Source: Persephonella atlantica (GTDB taxonomy: Bacteria; Aquificota; Aquificia; Aquificales; Hydrogenothermaceae). From it: a DNA stretch of 64,000 bases. How positions within the stretch are numbered: position 1 is the stretch's first letter; every line of letters begins with the position of its first letter. Below are positions 16,293-24,805 of the stretch, in pieces. The notes beneath the pieces are model-generated. The model did no database searches and was not told where the DNA came from. It worked only from the letters and a program-made list of their open reading frames with translations. The DNA is taken from the NCBI RefSeq assembly GCF_016617615.1, contig NZ_JAACYA010000002.1:620001-684000 (forward strand), in the 5' to 3' direction. Position numbers and translations under genes: made by a program.

Positions 16293-17173
16293 TGTAAAAC
16301 CTTTTTTAAGGATTTTAACAATTTATCTTCAAAGGTTTCTAAATTCGCTACCGTCATGTCAAACAGACTTGACACAGCTTCAGCACCTGCATTGGTAATA
16401 TCTGTTATTATCATAAAAGCATTTTCAGGTTTTATTCCTAACATCTTTCTTAAGTTTTTATATTTGTGTATATAATTTTGATACTCTCCTGTTTTAGCTT
16501 CAAACCAAAAAATTTCATTTCCAATTTTAAACAAAACATCTAACTCTCCATAATTTCCATTAGGAAATTGTATCTGAATTCCTGAAATGTAAGAAGTATC
16601 TAAATCTAAATTATTTATTGTTTCTTTTACCTTTATAATTATGTAATACTCAAGCCATTTTCCATTGAAAAAGTTTATAACCTCTCCCTCTCTGGTAGGT
16701 ATTGCTTTTAGTGTATATTTAGGAGAGTTAAAATATTTATATTCACTCAGATAGGCTATCTCGTATAACATATTACCCAACTGACATATGTAAGATATTT
16801 CTTCTTGTCTTTTATTTTTCAAAAACATATTAATTGGTTTACCAACATTTATGCTCTTTTTAGCTTCTTTTATAAAAGAGTTAACAAATTCATATTTATC
16901 ACCTATAAATTTAGCCAAATTTAATATAATTTCCTTATTGTACATGCTCTCAAAGTTAACAACTTTTAATCTATTTTTTTCTAAAAATTGTATGAGTTCG
17001 TTTTTATCTTCATATTCTGTTTCGGTGGGGCTTATAATAACTTCTTTAGTTTTGGTATATTCTTGTCTGATCTTTTCTTGTTCAAGCAGTTCTATGATTC
17101 TTTCTATTGAGGTTGATATTTTTCCCAATGCATTTTGAATTGACAATAACTCTTTTATTAGTTTTTCTTCCAT
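16289..17173 (-). CDS. Cas-operon PD-(D/E)XK nuclease-like protein
   Basis: 294 residues from ATG 17173 (GGAGG six bases before). Residues 1-45 look like a coiled coil. The C-terminal half has a restriction-nuclease core: LEYY (Glu175), GELDVLF (Glu210, Asp212) and WFEAKTG (Glu225, Lys227), then KYKNLRKMLGI and MIITDIT. The order resembles the nuclease half of Card1/Can2 (DUF1887) proteins, but I see no clear CARF domain in the N-terminal half. It lies between cas6 and cas8b1, overlapping the latter, so it is made with Cascade. It could be an accessory interference nuclease or a spacer-acquisition helper; the function is not known. Confidence 0.6.
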   Translation of the reverse strand: MEEKLIKELLSIQNALGKISTSIERIIELLEQEKIRQEYTKTKEVIISPTETEYEDKNELIQFLEKNRLKVVNFESMYNKEIILNLAKFIGDKYEFVNSFIKEAKKSINVGKPINMFLKNKRQEEISYICQLGNMLYEIAYLSEYKYFNSPKYTLKAIPTREGEVINFFNGKWLEYYIIIKVKETINNLDLDTSYISGIQIQFPNGNYGELDVLFKIGNEIFWFEAKTGEYQNYIHKYKNLRKMLGIKPENAFMIITDITNAGAEAVSSLFDMTVANLETFEDKLLKSLKKVLQ

Positions 17174-17191
17174 CAAAATCCTCCAGAAGCT

Positions 17192-17983
17192 TTATAAAAC
17201 CTCCACCATTCCAAAGCCCTGACCTGTTTTTGTTCCTATGCCTACTTCGTAAAGTATTTTTAGGTCTTCTGGATGACCGGAGAGTTTAAATACTCCCGAA
17301 TTTCCTGTTAGATACATGACCGGTTTCCCTGTGTGCTCTCTGAACGATTTAAGTGTGTGCTTTATTATACTCTTTTTCATAACTAATGGTTTAAATCTCA
17401 ATGGTTTTTCAAGTCCTTTCCCTTTTATGTGTGGTGATTTTAGTATTCTATCCATTACTTCGTTGAGCTCTTTTTCAAATCTTTCTTCATTAAATAGAAC
17501 AGGTCTGTCGTCCCTGTCTTCTACGATAACAGGAGAATTTGTCTTAAATATCACTGTTTCTTTTTTTATAGGTCTTTCGTTTAGAACCGAGATATTCTTT
17601 ATTTGCCAGCTGATTTTTTCGCCGTTTACAAGCATATCTGTATTCGAGCTAAACTGAAAAGTTTTTAGCCTTTTGAGTCCATTGAACAGGCCGATTATGA
17701 ACCTGTAGTCAATAGAAGATACAAAAAGGCTGAAGTATCCGTCCGATATCACGATTTTATCTTCTATCTCAAAGTTTTCGTCAATCTGGATTTTTGCTGT
17801 CTGGATCTGCCTTTTTTGAGGAAACACGAGATTGAAGCTGAAAGGTTTTGTTATCTGGTTGTTGTATAAGAAATCTTTGTAATCGCTGTCTGATTTTTTC
17901 AATGCTTCTTTTATAAGAGACACAACTCTGTGGCGGTATAAAAAAGGAACTTTATTAGATTTAATTAGTATTTTTATTCTCAT
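17192..17983 (-). CDS. cas6: Cas6 crRNA-processing endoribonuclease
   Basis: 263 residues from ATG 17983 (GAGG before it; an in-frame GTG at 17995 is a weaker choice). Two RAMP/ferredoxin-like halves end in the glycine-rich loop GIGTKTGQGFGMVEVL, the hallmark of Cas6. A histidine in the N-terminal half (FLYRHRVVSLIK) is in the area of the catalytic residue. It cuts the repeat to leave the ATATAAAG tag. It follows the EVE-HNH gene by only 15 bases. Confidence 0.93.
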   Translation of the reverse strand: MRIKILIKSNKVPFLYRHRVVSLIKEALKKSDSDYKDFLYNNQITKPFSFNLVFPQKRQIQTAKIQIDENFEIEDKIVISDGYFSLFVSSIDYRFIIGLFNGLKRLKTFQFSSNTDMLVNGEKISWQIKNISVLNERPIKKETVIFKTNSPVIVEDRDDRPVLFNEERFEKELNEVMDRILKSPHIKGKGLEKPLRFKPLVMKKSIIKHTLKSFREHTGKPVMYLTGNSGVFKLSGHPEDLKILYEVGIGTKTGQGFGMVEVL

Positions 17984-17998
17984 CGGTTTCCTCACTAC

Positions 17999-18904
17999 TT
18001 AATCTTTAAAAATGTTTTCCTGATGCCACTTTAGAAATTTTTCAGAAGTTTTTACCAGTTTTACTCTTTTACCTTTAAATTCGGAAATTACCGGGTGAGT
18101 TTCAAGTTGATGAGACATTTTAGGTGAGGTAATTAATTTTCCGTCCTTTATGGTTATCAGTCCTGCATCAAAGAGATTATGATGAACTTTACACAGAGCA
18201 ATTCCATTTTCTTCAATGTCTGGTCCCCCTTCTTTTACAGGTTTGATGTGGGCTGCGTCTACCACAGCACCTTCGTTAGGAATTCCACATATTGCACATT
18301 TATTCCCGTAATTGCTTTTTACTGTTGTTGAAAAGGATGGATCCCTTTTGTATTTTTCGATAGTGGCAGAAATTTTTTCCCTCCGTACAGTGGTAATAAT
18401 GTCGTGTTTACCTGTACGGTCTTCCATCAGTCTATCTGTAAAAAGAGACAGTAGTTTTTCATTTTGATGATATAATGCAGACTGAAGCACGAAGCCCGGG
18501 GAGTAATTGAGAATTTTTATAACTTTTTCAATATCTACATTTATTGTAATCAGACTGTCAGGGTCTATGAGGTATACATACTCCCACGTTCTGCCGTGCT
18601 GATCTTCTCCCCACAAGTATCTTGCAAGGCTTTTGTTGTGAAATTTGTCTACTATCTGACCCAGTAAATAAAATTTTCTCTCAGAGTAAAATACAACCAG
18701 ATCTCCTATCTGGATCTTATCCCATTTGCTTTTTGTTCCAGGAATAACTCCCCAAACGTAGAATCTTTCTAAATCCGACCTAATATTTGGCTGAAATCTC
18801 AATATTTCATTCAATTCTACTGTTTGAAAAATTGTTCTTTCAAGGTGATCTCTAACCATTTTGTTTTTAATGTTAGCTGGCTGTAAAAAAATTCCTTTTG
18901 CCAT
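17999..18904 (-). CDS. EVE-HNH modification-dependent endonuclease
   Basis: 301 residues. Residues about 45-125 (RFYVWGVIPG, IQIGDLVVFYSERKFYLLGQIVDKF, WGEDQHGRTWEYVYLID) fit an EVE/PUA-like domain, which reads modified bases. The C-terminal HNH fold has Cys203-x2-Cys206 (NKCAICG), VDAAHIKP (His219) and ALCKVHHNLFDAGLI (His241/His242, Asn243). Proteins with this order cut DNA carrying methylated or hypermodified cytosine, typically phage DNA. The ATG has GGAGG before it and overlaps the helicase end by 32 bases; cas6 follows at once. It must tolerate phosphorothioated host DNA if the dnd operon is active. Confidence 0.82.
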   Translation of the reverse strand: MAKGIFLQPANIKNKMVRDHLERTIFQTVELNEILRFQPNIRSDLERFYVWGVIPGTKSKWDKIQIGDLVVFYSERKFYLLGQIVDKFHNKSLARYLWGEDQHGRTWEYVYLIDPDSLITINVDIEKVIKILNYSPGFVLQSALYHQNEKLLSLFTDRLMEDRTGKHDIITTVRREKISATIEKYKRDPSFSTTVKSNYGNKCAICGIPNEGAVVDAAHIKPVKEGGPDIEENGIALCKVHHNLFDAGLITIKDGKLITSPKMSHQLETHPVISEFKGKRVKLVKTSEKFLKWHQENIFKD

Positions 18905-21900
18905 TAATTTCCCTCCACAGCTTGTTTAAATTCTTAATATCTTTTTCGGTTGTATATATACAGCAGTTTTGTTCCCCATTCCAGTCCTTAATACTCAGGA
19001 CCTGAATTTTGGCATTTTTATAAATTTCTTTCTTTTTCTGCCACTTTTCCATATAGTATGGATCGTCTAACAGTCCTAAATGTTCCCAATAAATGTTTTT
19101 ATCAGAAAAATAAAAGTCCGGCAGGAGTTTTTTACCGCCAAGCACGACTTCTACTTCATATTCGTACCTTAAGCCTAGATGATCGAATATAAGCATTAAG
19201 ATGGCCTCAGATATGCTTCTTGTTTTTAAACCATTGTGGGTTTTTATTTTCAGATTTGTATCTGGTTCTATATGAATAAGCTTTTTCTTCATATAATCAG
19301 ATCTTAGCTTCTCTCGATAGTCTTCTCTATTTTTACCCGACCTGTCTGGATACCTGATTTTAAGTTTATCTGTAAAACTCTTAACATCGATACATTCTGT
19401 ATAAGTTAGTTTAAGGCTTTCTTTGCTTTCGGTAATGGTTCTATTTTTTATCTTTCCCTGATATGTGTTTAGATTTATCAGGTAAATTTTCCTGTCTGAA
19501 GTTTCAAAATCTGCTTCTGAGGATTTGTATGTATATGAAATGTTGTTTAGCTCCAGCACAGCCGATATGTATAAATCCAGCTTTGATAAAATTTTTGTAT
19601 TTCTTAATGAGATATATTCAGTGTTTTCAGGGATTTCTAGAAAGTTTCCTTCAAACAGCTTACTGCTTCTTTCAATATCCAAGGGGGTTTCATAGAAAAG
19701 ATTCTCGTCTTCTACAAGCAGGTAAAGTCTCTTTTTTGCTCTTGTTAGTGCTGTGTATAATAATTCTCTTGTAAATAGGTTTCCAATATTTTTGGGTAGT
19801 ATAACTACCACCACGCCAAACTCACTTCCCTGGGACTTGTGTATTGTTATTCCGTAGGCGTAGTCGTACTCGTATCCTAATTTTTCACCTGAAAAATCTA
19901 TTATCTGTCCACCTTTGAATCTTATTTTCCAGCCGTTTTTATAGAATATACTTCCAATCATTCCGTTAAATGTTTCCACACATTTTTGTTTTTTTTCAGG
20001 GCAGTATGTGTTAACAAGCTTTATGACCTTTGTGTTATTCCAGTCAAACTGTCCTTTGTCCAGGAGATTACTGATGTAGCGGTTGATGTGATTGCTTCCT
20101 GAGTATCCTTCTTTTTTAGGGGTCAGTATCTGAAAGACCTCAGGATCTTTTGCCAGTTTTTCCTTTGTTATATTTTCTTTTTCCAGTATTTGCTTAAGCA
20201 AGTTTTCAAGATCTTGCTGATTAGAAAATCTCAGAATCTGAAAGCTATTATTATTTATACTGTCTGTTAGGTAAGGAGTAATGTCCTCTGGGGTAAGATT
20301 TTTGTTTCTCAGTTTATTTGCCAATTTAATAAACTTATCTGTGCTTCTGTAGCTTTTGTCTAGTTTTATGAGGTTTTGAGGATGATGCTTTACTAAAAAG
20401 TTATAAATGTCTTTCGCTGGGTAACCGTATCCTATTGGAGGAAGCTGTTTTATATCACCTACCAGAATAAGTCTTTTCAATTTTTTCAGATTTACTCCGT
20501 TAAACAGGTAGTAAAGTAAATCCAGAGGCACCATCGAGATCTCATCAATTATAAGATTTTTGACTTCTTGAACATTCCCGTTCTTATTGAAGATAAGTAA
20601 CTCGTCATCTATAAAGCCGTTGGATTTTAAAAAATAGTGAATGGTTTCAGATTCCAGTCCTTCCTGTCTCAATCTTTCTCCTGATTTCCCCGTTGGCGTC
20701 AGGATTTTGTAATCTTCTTTATGCTCTTTTAGAATTTCAGTAAGAATTTTGATAAGTGTTGATTTTCCTGAACCAGCAACACCAGAAATAAATGTAAATC
20801 GGTTTGACAGGATCTTTTTTACAGCTTTTTCTTTTTCTATTATTTCTTCCTCTGGTATTTCCCCTAAAATGTCTTTTATTTTGTTTTTTACGTTAGAGTA
20901 ATGTTTTAAAGACTTAGAGGTCAGAAGATGTTTAATTTTTTTATTTACTTCTTTTTCGTATTCAGCAAGCTTTTTCAGGGTTAAATATTTTTTATCAAAA
21001 TCTACTTCTACAGTCTCTTTAATTTCATCAGCTTTTAGAATTTCTTCAAAATCAAATTCAAGTTTTCCTGTTCCAAGCCCAGATGATAATCTCTTTCTGA
21101 TGTACCGTTCCATATCCTTAAAAGAAACCCATACAAACCCAGGATCATCTTCGTAAACCTTAAAAAACTCATGGATTAATGCTCTTATTCTGTACGGATT
21201 CAGGTAAAAATTTCTTGAGATTCTGTCTTTAATCTCTTTGCTTTTGCTACTTTTTTGAAACTTTTCAATGCTTTTTTTATACTCACCGTAATCTACATCT
21301 TCAAAACTCAAGCCGATGCTATCATCCAGTGATGGAATAAATTCTTCATACAGAAGGTATGGGTTTTTATTAATTTCGCGAACATTTAGAATGCTCTTGT
21401 TTATTAGCAGTTCAATTCTTTTTATGATTTTATCGCTTGATACCGGATAATAAATAAGTGTATCTTTGAGTAGTTTTAAAAAATCCTGTGATATCTCATT
21501 TTTAGGATGCAGTCCTTTCTTTTTACTGCCGATAAAAAGCTTTTTTCCGTTTATAGTAAAGAAGTAAGAATTTTTTTCTACAGCCTCAAACAAAGATTCC
21601 TTTAGCTCGCTTTCAAAATCTAAATGTTCCTCGTATAATCTGTAAGCATCCCACAAAAACAAAAATCTTCCAACTGCAGGAAGTCCAGGATACTTAAAAG
21701 ACAGATATGTTTGTCTAAGTTCCTGAATTTTAGTATCTATTTTTGTAAAATCTCCTCCAGTTTTGGGGTCAACCTTACTAAATTCTAAAATGTTCACAGC
21801 CTGTCTGAGTTTCTTTAGATATTTAATGAGAATGTGCTCCGGTATGAATAGAGATAGGTTTCTAAAGAATTTTTCATCCTGAGGTTCAACTTTTAGAATG

Positions 21901-22664
21901 TTTCTGGCTCGTTCTAGAAGTTCTGTATTTCCTGAATCAATCAGTTCTTGGAAGGGAAATCTGTATCTGTCTTTTTCATCTAGAAGAAAACACCACTCTT
22001 CTCCCCATCTACCTCCTGCATTGCTTTTGTTAAAAGTGGTAGTTTTTCCTTTCCCTGCAGATATAAAATCTTCATTTTTGTCTTTTATAACGCTGTAACC
22101 TACAATAAACTTTCCAGACTCCTCAGGAAAATTAACAGTGTAGAAAAGGGCCACAGATGATCTATTAACAATGTGTTTTCTGTAATCTTGAGGGAAATAC
22201 TTTACTTGATTCCAGTTTTTTATGTATTCCCAGGGTTTTTTACCATTAGAGCAGTTTTTAATGGCTTCTTCATCATATCTGTCCGTAATCCTTGCAGGAT
22301 TTTTGGTATGAACATAGGGGTTTTTTTCTTTAAATGCCGAGAAACTGTCACAGGGAGGAAGCTGGGAAATACTGCTTTTTTCCAATAAATAAATGCTGTG
22401 TATTTTACAGATGTATCCAAGTTTAGAGTAGTTTAAAAAACAGCTATTTTGTTTTAAATATTTAGACAGGTATTTTTTTGCATTACCTGTATCGGTACTG
22501 CAACTGCTGTTAAAAATCACTTTTGCCCTGTGTAAAAACTGGTTTGCATCCTGCATACACGGAAGGTTTTTTGCAGGATTCTTACAGCTATTACCGTTCC
22601 AACCGTTGTCGTGCCACGTTAGTCTGACTGATATATGTTTTGTGATTTTATTCTGGCTTTTCAT
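18873..22664 (-). CDS. RecD-like helicase fused to a C-terminal nuclease-like domain
   Basis: 1263 residues. The first 150 hold a cysteine-rich segment (ISVRLTWHDNGWNGNSC and later Cys36, 55, 75, 86, 105) that may bind metal. The superfamily 1B helicase has SGVAGSGKSTL (628-637), IIDEIS (705-710), GDIKQLPP (736-743), a Q/TIHKSQG motif and TALTRAKKRLYLL. The last 130 residues (SISEAILMLIFDHLGLRYEYEVEV...PDFYF...YWEHLG) look like a restriction-nuclease fold. The ATG has AAAGGAAG before it. It overlaps both neighbours (NTase-MazG by 17 bases, EVE-HNH by 32), so the three are probably one system. No family name can be given. Confidence 0.72.
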   Translation of the reverse strand: MKSQNKITKHISVRLTWHDNGWNGNSCKNPAKNLPCMQDANQFLHRAKVIFNSSCSTDTGNAKKYLSKYLKQNSCFLNYSKLGYICKIHSIYLLEKSSISQLPPCDSFSAFKEKNPYVHTKNPARITDRYDEEAIKNCSNGKKPWEYIKNWNQVKYFPQDYRKHIVNRSSVALFYTVNFPEESGKFIVGYSVIKDKNEDFISAGKGKTTTFNKSNAGGRWGEEWCFLLDEKDRYRFPFQELIDSGNTELLERARNILKVEPQDEKFFRNLSLFIPEHILIKYLKKLRQAVNILEFSKVDPKTGGDFTKIDTKIQELRQTYLSFKYPGLPAVGRFLFLWDAYRLYEEHLDFESELKESLFEAVEKNSYFFTINGKKLFIGSKKKGLHPKNEISQDFLKLLKDTLIYYPVSSDKIIKRIELLINKSILNVREINKNPYLLYEEFIPSLDDSIGLSFEDVDYGEYKKSIEKFQKSSKSKEIKDRISRNFYLNPYRIRALIHEFFKVYEDDPGFVWVSFKDMERYIRKRLSSGLGTGKLEFDFEEILKADEIKETVEVDFDKKYLTLKKLAEYEKEVNKKIKHLLTSKSLKHYSNVKNKIKDILGEIPEEEIIEKEKAVKKILSNRFTFISGVAGSGKSTLIKILTEILKEHKEDYKILTPTGKSGERLRQEGLESETIHYFLKSNGFIDDELLIFNKNGNVQEVKNLIIDEISMVPLDLLYYLFNGVNLKKLKRLILVGDIKQLPPIGYGYPAKDIYNFLVKHHPQNLIKLDKSYRSTDKFIKLANKLRNKNLTPEDITPYLTDSINNNSFQILRFSNQQDLENLLKQILEKENITKEKLAKDPEVFQILTPKKEGYSGSNHINRYISNLLDKGQFDWNNTKVIKLVNTYCPEKKQKCVETFNGMIGSIFYKNGWKIRFKGGQIIDFSGEKLGYEYDYAYGITIHKSQGSEFGVVVVILPKNIGNLFTRELLYTALTRAKKRLYLLVEDENLFYETPLDIERSSKLFEGNFLEIPENTEYISLRNTKILSKLDLYISAVLELNNISYTYKSSEADFETSDRKIYLINLNTYQGKIKNRTITESKESLKLTYTECIDVKSFTDKLKIRYPDRSGKNREDYREKLRSDYMKKKLIHIEPDTNLKIKTHNGLKTRSISEAILMLIFDHLGLRYEYEVEVVLGGKKLLPDFYFSDKNIYWEHLGLLDDPYYMEKWQKKKEIYKNAKIQVLSIKDWNGEQNCCIYTTEKDIKNLNKLWREINGKRNFFTAS

Positions 22665-23757
22665 ATCTTCCTTTAAACCTTTCCACTGGATATTTTTCTT
22701 TTGTTTTTTCCAGTTTTTCTTCTGCTGTCTTTAATATGTCTATACCCAGTTTTCTGGATAGATGCAATAAATACGTGAAAATATCTGCAATTTCGTAAGC
22801 TATTTCTTTTTTTTCTTTTTCTGATATGCTTTCTGGATTTTTGTCCCACCATTGGAAGTGTTCGAGAAGTTCTGCCGATTCGATAGATATTGAAACTGCC
22901 AGATTTTTGAGAGTGTGATATTTTTCCCATTCTCTTTCTTTTACAAATTCTTCCAGTTCTTCTTTTAGTTTTTGTAAAGAGTAACAGGCATTCCTGTCAT
23001 ATTTGAAAATTGTCTTCTTTAGAAGAGAATCGTATTCTTCAGCTGGAGGAAGAGCTTTCTTCAGATCCATGTTATTTAAGAGTTTTTCGTAATATTTGAT
23101 ATTTTTTTCTATAAAACTGTTTAAAGTTTTCACTTTAGGATAAAGATCCAATTCTCTTTTTTTATGTTTTACGGCTAATAATTTTTTTATCTCCACTTTC
23201 GTTTTTTCGTCAATATCTTCTTTTTCGAGAAGTTCTCTGAATTTGATAGGAGGTGCGGACTTTCTCTTCTCTATCCACATTAGCGAAAGTATAGGCCTTA
23301 TTACATAGAAATATTTTTTTATTTTTATATGTTCAGTTTGTAGATATGTTCTGTAGTTAGTCTTTGCCATATGCAGATAGTGATACATAAGTGCCTTTGG
23401 ATTAAAAGAAATCTGCGAAAGATGTTTGATTGTTGAAAAAAACTCTTCATCTTTTTTGTAAACTATCGGTGAGTTGATCCATTCAATGATGGAAGGGTTA
23501 GATTTTCTAAGCAAATACAAAGCTTTTTTTAGATCCCAACCAACAAAATCAAACAATCCTTCGGATATTTCTACCGTATCTCTCTGTTTTTCTATAGATA
23601 GATAAAAGTCAAGCTTATTTACATAAATAAATCTGACGTCATAATCACTATCTGGTGATTCAAAACCCCAGGCTCTGCTTCCAGATTCGCAGGCAAAAAG
23701 AACTTTGATATCTGTTTCTTCTTCTATCTTTTTAAGTTTCTGCAGTATTTTATCCAT
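22648..23757 (-). CDS. Nucleotidyltransferase (COG3541-like) fused to MazG-like pyrophosphohydrolase
   Basis: 369 residues from ATG 23757. The N-terminal part has FACESGSRAWGFESPDSDYDVRFIYV, the GS...D-x-D motif of polymerase-beta-type nucleotidyltransferases in the COG3541 branch. Residues about 265-365 (LKNLAVSISIESAELLEHFQWWD, KKEIAYEIADIFTYLLHLSRKLG) carry the E-x2-E and E-x2-D motifs of all-alpha NTP pyrophosphatases of the MazG/RS21-C6 kind. The fusion joins an enzyme that transfers nucleotides to one that hydrolyses NTPs. No ribosome site is obvious. It overlaps the helicase start by 17 bases. The role is unknown; depletion of nucleotides during infection is one guess. Confidence 0.78.
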   Translation of the reverse strand: MDKILQKLKKIEEETDIKVLFACESGSRAWGFESPDSDYDVRFIYVNKLDFYLSIEKQRDTVEISEGLFDFVGWDLKKALYLLRKSNPSIIEWINSPIVYKKDEEFFSTIKHLSQISFNPKALMYHYLHMAKTNYRTYLQTEHIKIKKYFYVIRPILSLMWIEKRKSAPPIKFRELLEKEDIDEKTKVEIKKLLAVKHKKRELDLYPKVKTLNSFIEKNIKYYEKLLNNMDLKKALPPAEEYDSLLKKTIFKYDRNACYSLQKLKEELEEFVKEREWEKYHTLKNLAVSISIESAELLEHFQWWDKNPESISEKEKKEIAYEIADIFTYLLHLSRKLGIDILKTAEEKLEKTKEKYPVERFKGRYEKPE

Positions 23758-23837
23758 AATAAAACTCAAAAGGCGTGTATTTTGCAGAGGGATCTTCCCC
23801 CTGATCTAATATTTTATCAATATATTTCATAATTTCT

Positions 23838-24434
23838 TTAGATGAGCTTTAATGTTTCTGATAAAGCGTTTACAATCTCCTTTCTAAAGTTTTGTCTCAA
23901 TGTTTTGGAAAACTCTATCTGGATTATGTTGTAGTTATTATCTATCTTTAGTTCTGTCAGAGAAGGGTCTCCGTAAAACATGTTGTTTACTTTTATGACT
24001 GGATTTAGTCCTACTGATAAAAGATTTTCTCTGAAAGCTTCCATAAACTGCCTTCTAATCTGCGGACTGCAAATTCTGTCAAACACCGTTCCAATCTCTA
24101 TATCTGCTTCATAGTCATCCTTCATACCATGTATAGTCAGGTGAAGATATGGCCTGTCTTTGTGTTTCCTGCTTTCATAAAGCTTTTTTACAGCCTCAAT
24201 GTATTCTGTTCGGGCCTCCTGCTGGTAAGGAAGATTATAGTCTACGCTTCTGTTCAGGTCAGCTTTTTTTCTTGATACTTTTGATATTATACAGTTAAGC
24301 TCGTTTTCTCTTGCTACTTTTTCAGCTATTTCATCTGTGTAAAACTCTCTTCCTGGCGGCTGTGCGTGGGGAGCGTCAAGTAAAATGTTGCTTTTGTTGT
24401 TTAAAAATCTGACAAACTTTCTTTCTATAAACAT
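23838..24434 (-). CDS. Putative amidohydrolase-like protein (N-formylglutamate amidohydrolase fold suspected)
   Basis: 198 residues. NILLDAPHAQPPGREFYTDEIAEKVARE near the start and HLTIHGMKDDYEADIEIGTV in the middle recall the His and Asp ligands of the N-formylglutamate amidohydrolase fold, but the match is loose. IIQIEFSKTLRQNFR follows near the end. AGGAGGTAAAAA precedes the ATG, and the gap to the preceding gene is three bases, so it belongs to the operon that ends in the cas genes. Substrate unknown. Confidence 0.5.
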   Translation of the reverse strand: MFIERKFVRFLNNKSNILLDAPHAQPPGREFYTDEIAEKVARENELNCIISKVSRKKADLNRSVDYNLPYQQEARTEYIEAVKKLYESRKHKDRPYLHLTIHGMKDDYEADIEIGTVFDRICSPQIRRQFMEAFRENLLSVGLNPVIKVNNMFYGDPSLTELKIDNNYNIIQIEFSKTLRQNFRKEIVNALSETLKLI

Positions 24435-24437
24435 TTT

Positions 24438-24800
24438 TTACCTCCTGTAATCTTTATAATCTCCAGACTTTATTAAATTTCCCTTTTTATAAGGGTAAAA
24501 ATAAATCCATGCTTTGATAGTTTTGCCATCTTCAGTTGTTACATCAATAAGCTCCCGTTTATAAAATTCAGGATGACCCTCTAACTGGTCTAATCTGTTG
24601 AGTGTTTCATCATCAACTTCATAAATCTCACCTTTTATCTGTGTTAAAGGCTCTTTTACAACATAAGGAATTCCATCAGCATACAGGCTGTATTTTTCCT
24701 TTGTTTTTCCATATCCTAAAAATTTGCTGTTTTCTAAAAGCCTGTGGTTTCCAAAACCCTTTCGTAAGCTTCCGTAAACAAAGACATAACTTTTGTGCAT
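24438..24800 (-). CDS. AIG2/gamma-glutamylcyclotransferase-like protein
   Basis: 120 residues. YVFVYGSLRKGFGNHRLLE is the substrate-binding YGSL loop of the GGCT-like fold, and RLDQLEGHPEFYKRELI contains the conserved catalytic glutamate (LEG). Family members turn gamma-glutamyl amines or dipeptides into 5-oxoproline. It lies five bases after one neighbour and three before the other in the accessory operon. Why it travels with nuclease genes is unclear. Confidence 0.85.
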   Translation of the reverse strand: MHKSYVFVYGSLRKGFGNHRLLENSKFLGYGKTKEKYSLYADGIPYVVKEPLTQIKGEIYEVDDETLNRLDQLEGHPEFYKRELIDVTTEDGKTIKAWIYFYPYKKGNLIKSGDYKDYRR

Positions 24801-24805
24801 CCTGA

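Noticed and set aside
16289-17173. Calling the cas-operon nuclease a Card1/Can2 CARF effector
   Set aside because: The nuclease half is similar in motif order, but I could not see a CARF fold in the N-terminal half and no cyclic-oligoadenylate synthase (Cas10) is present.
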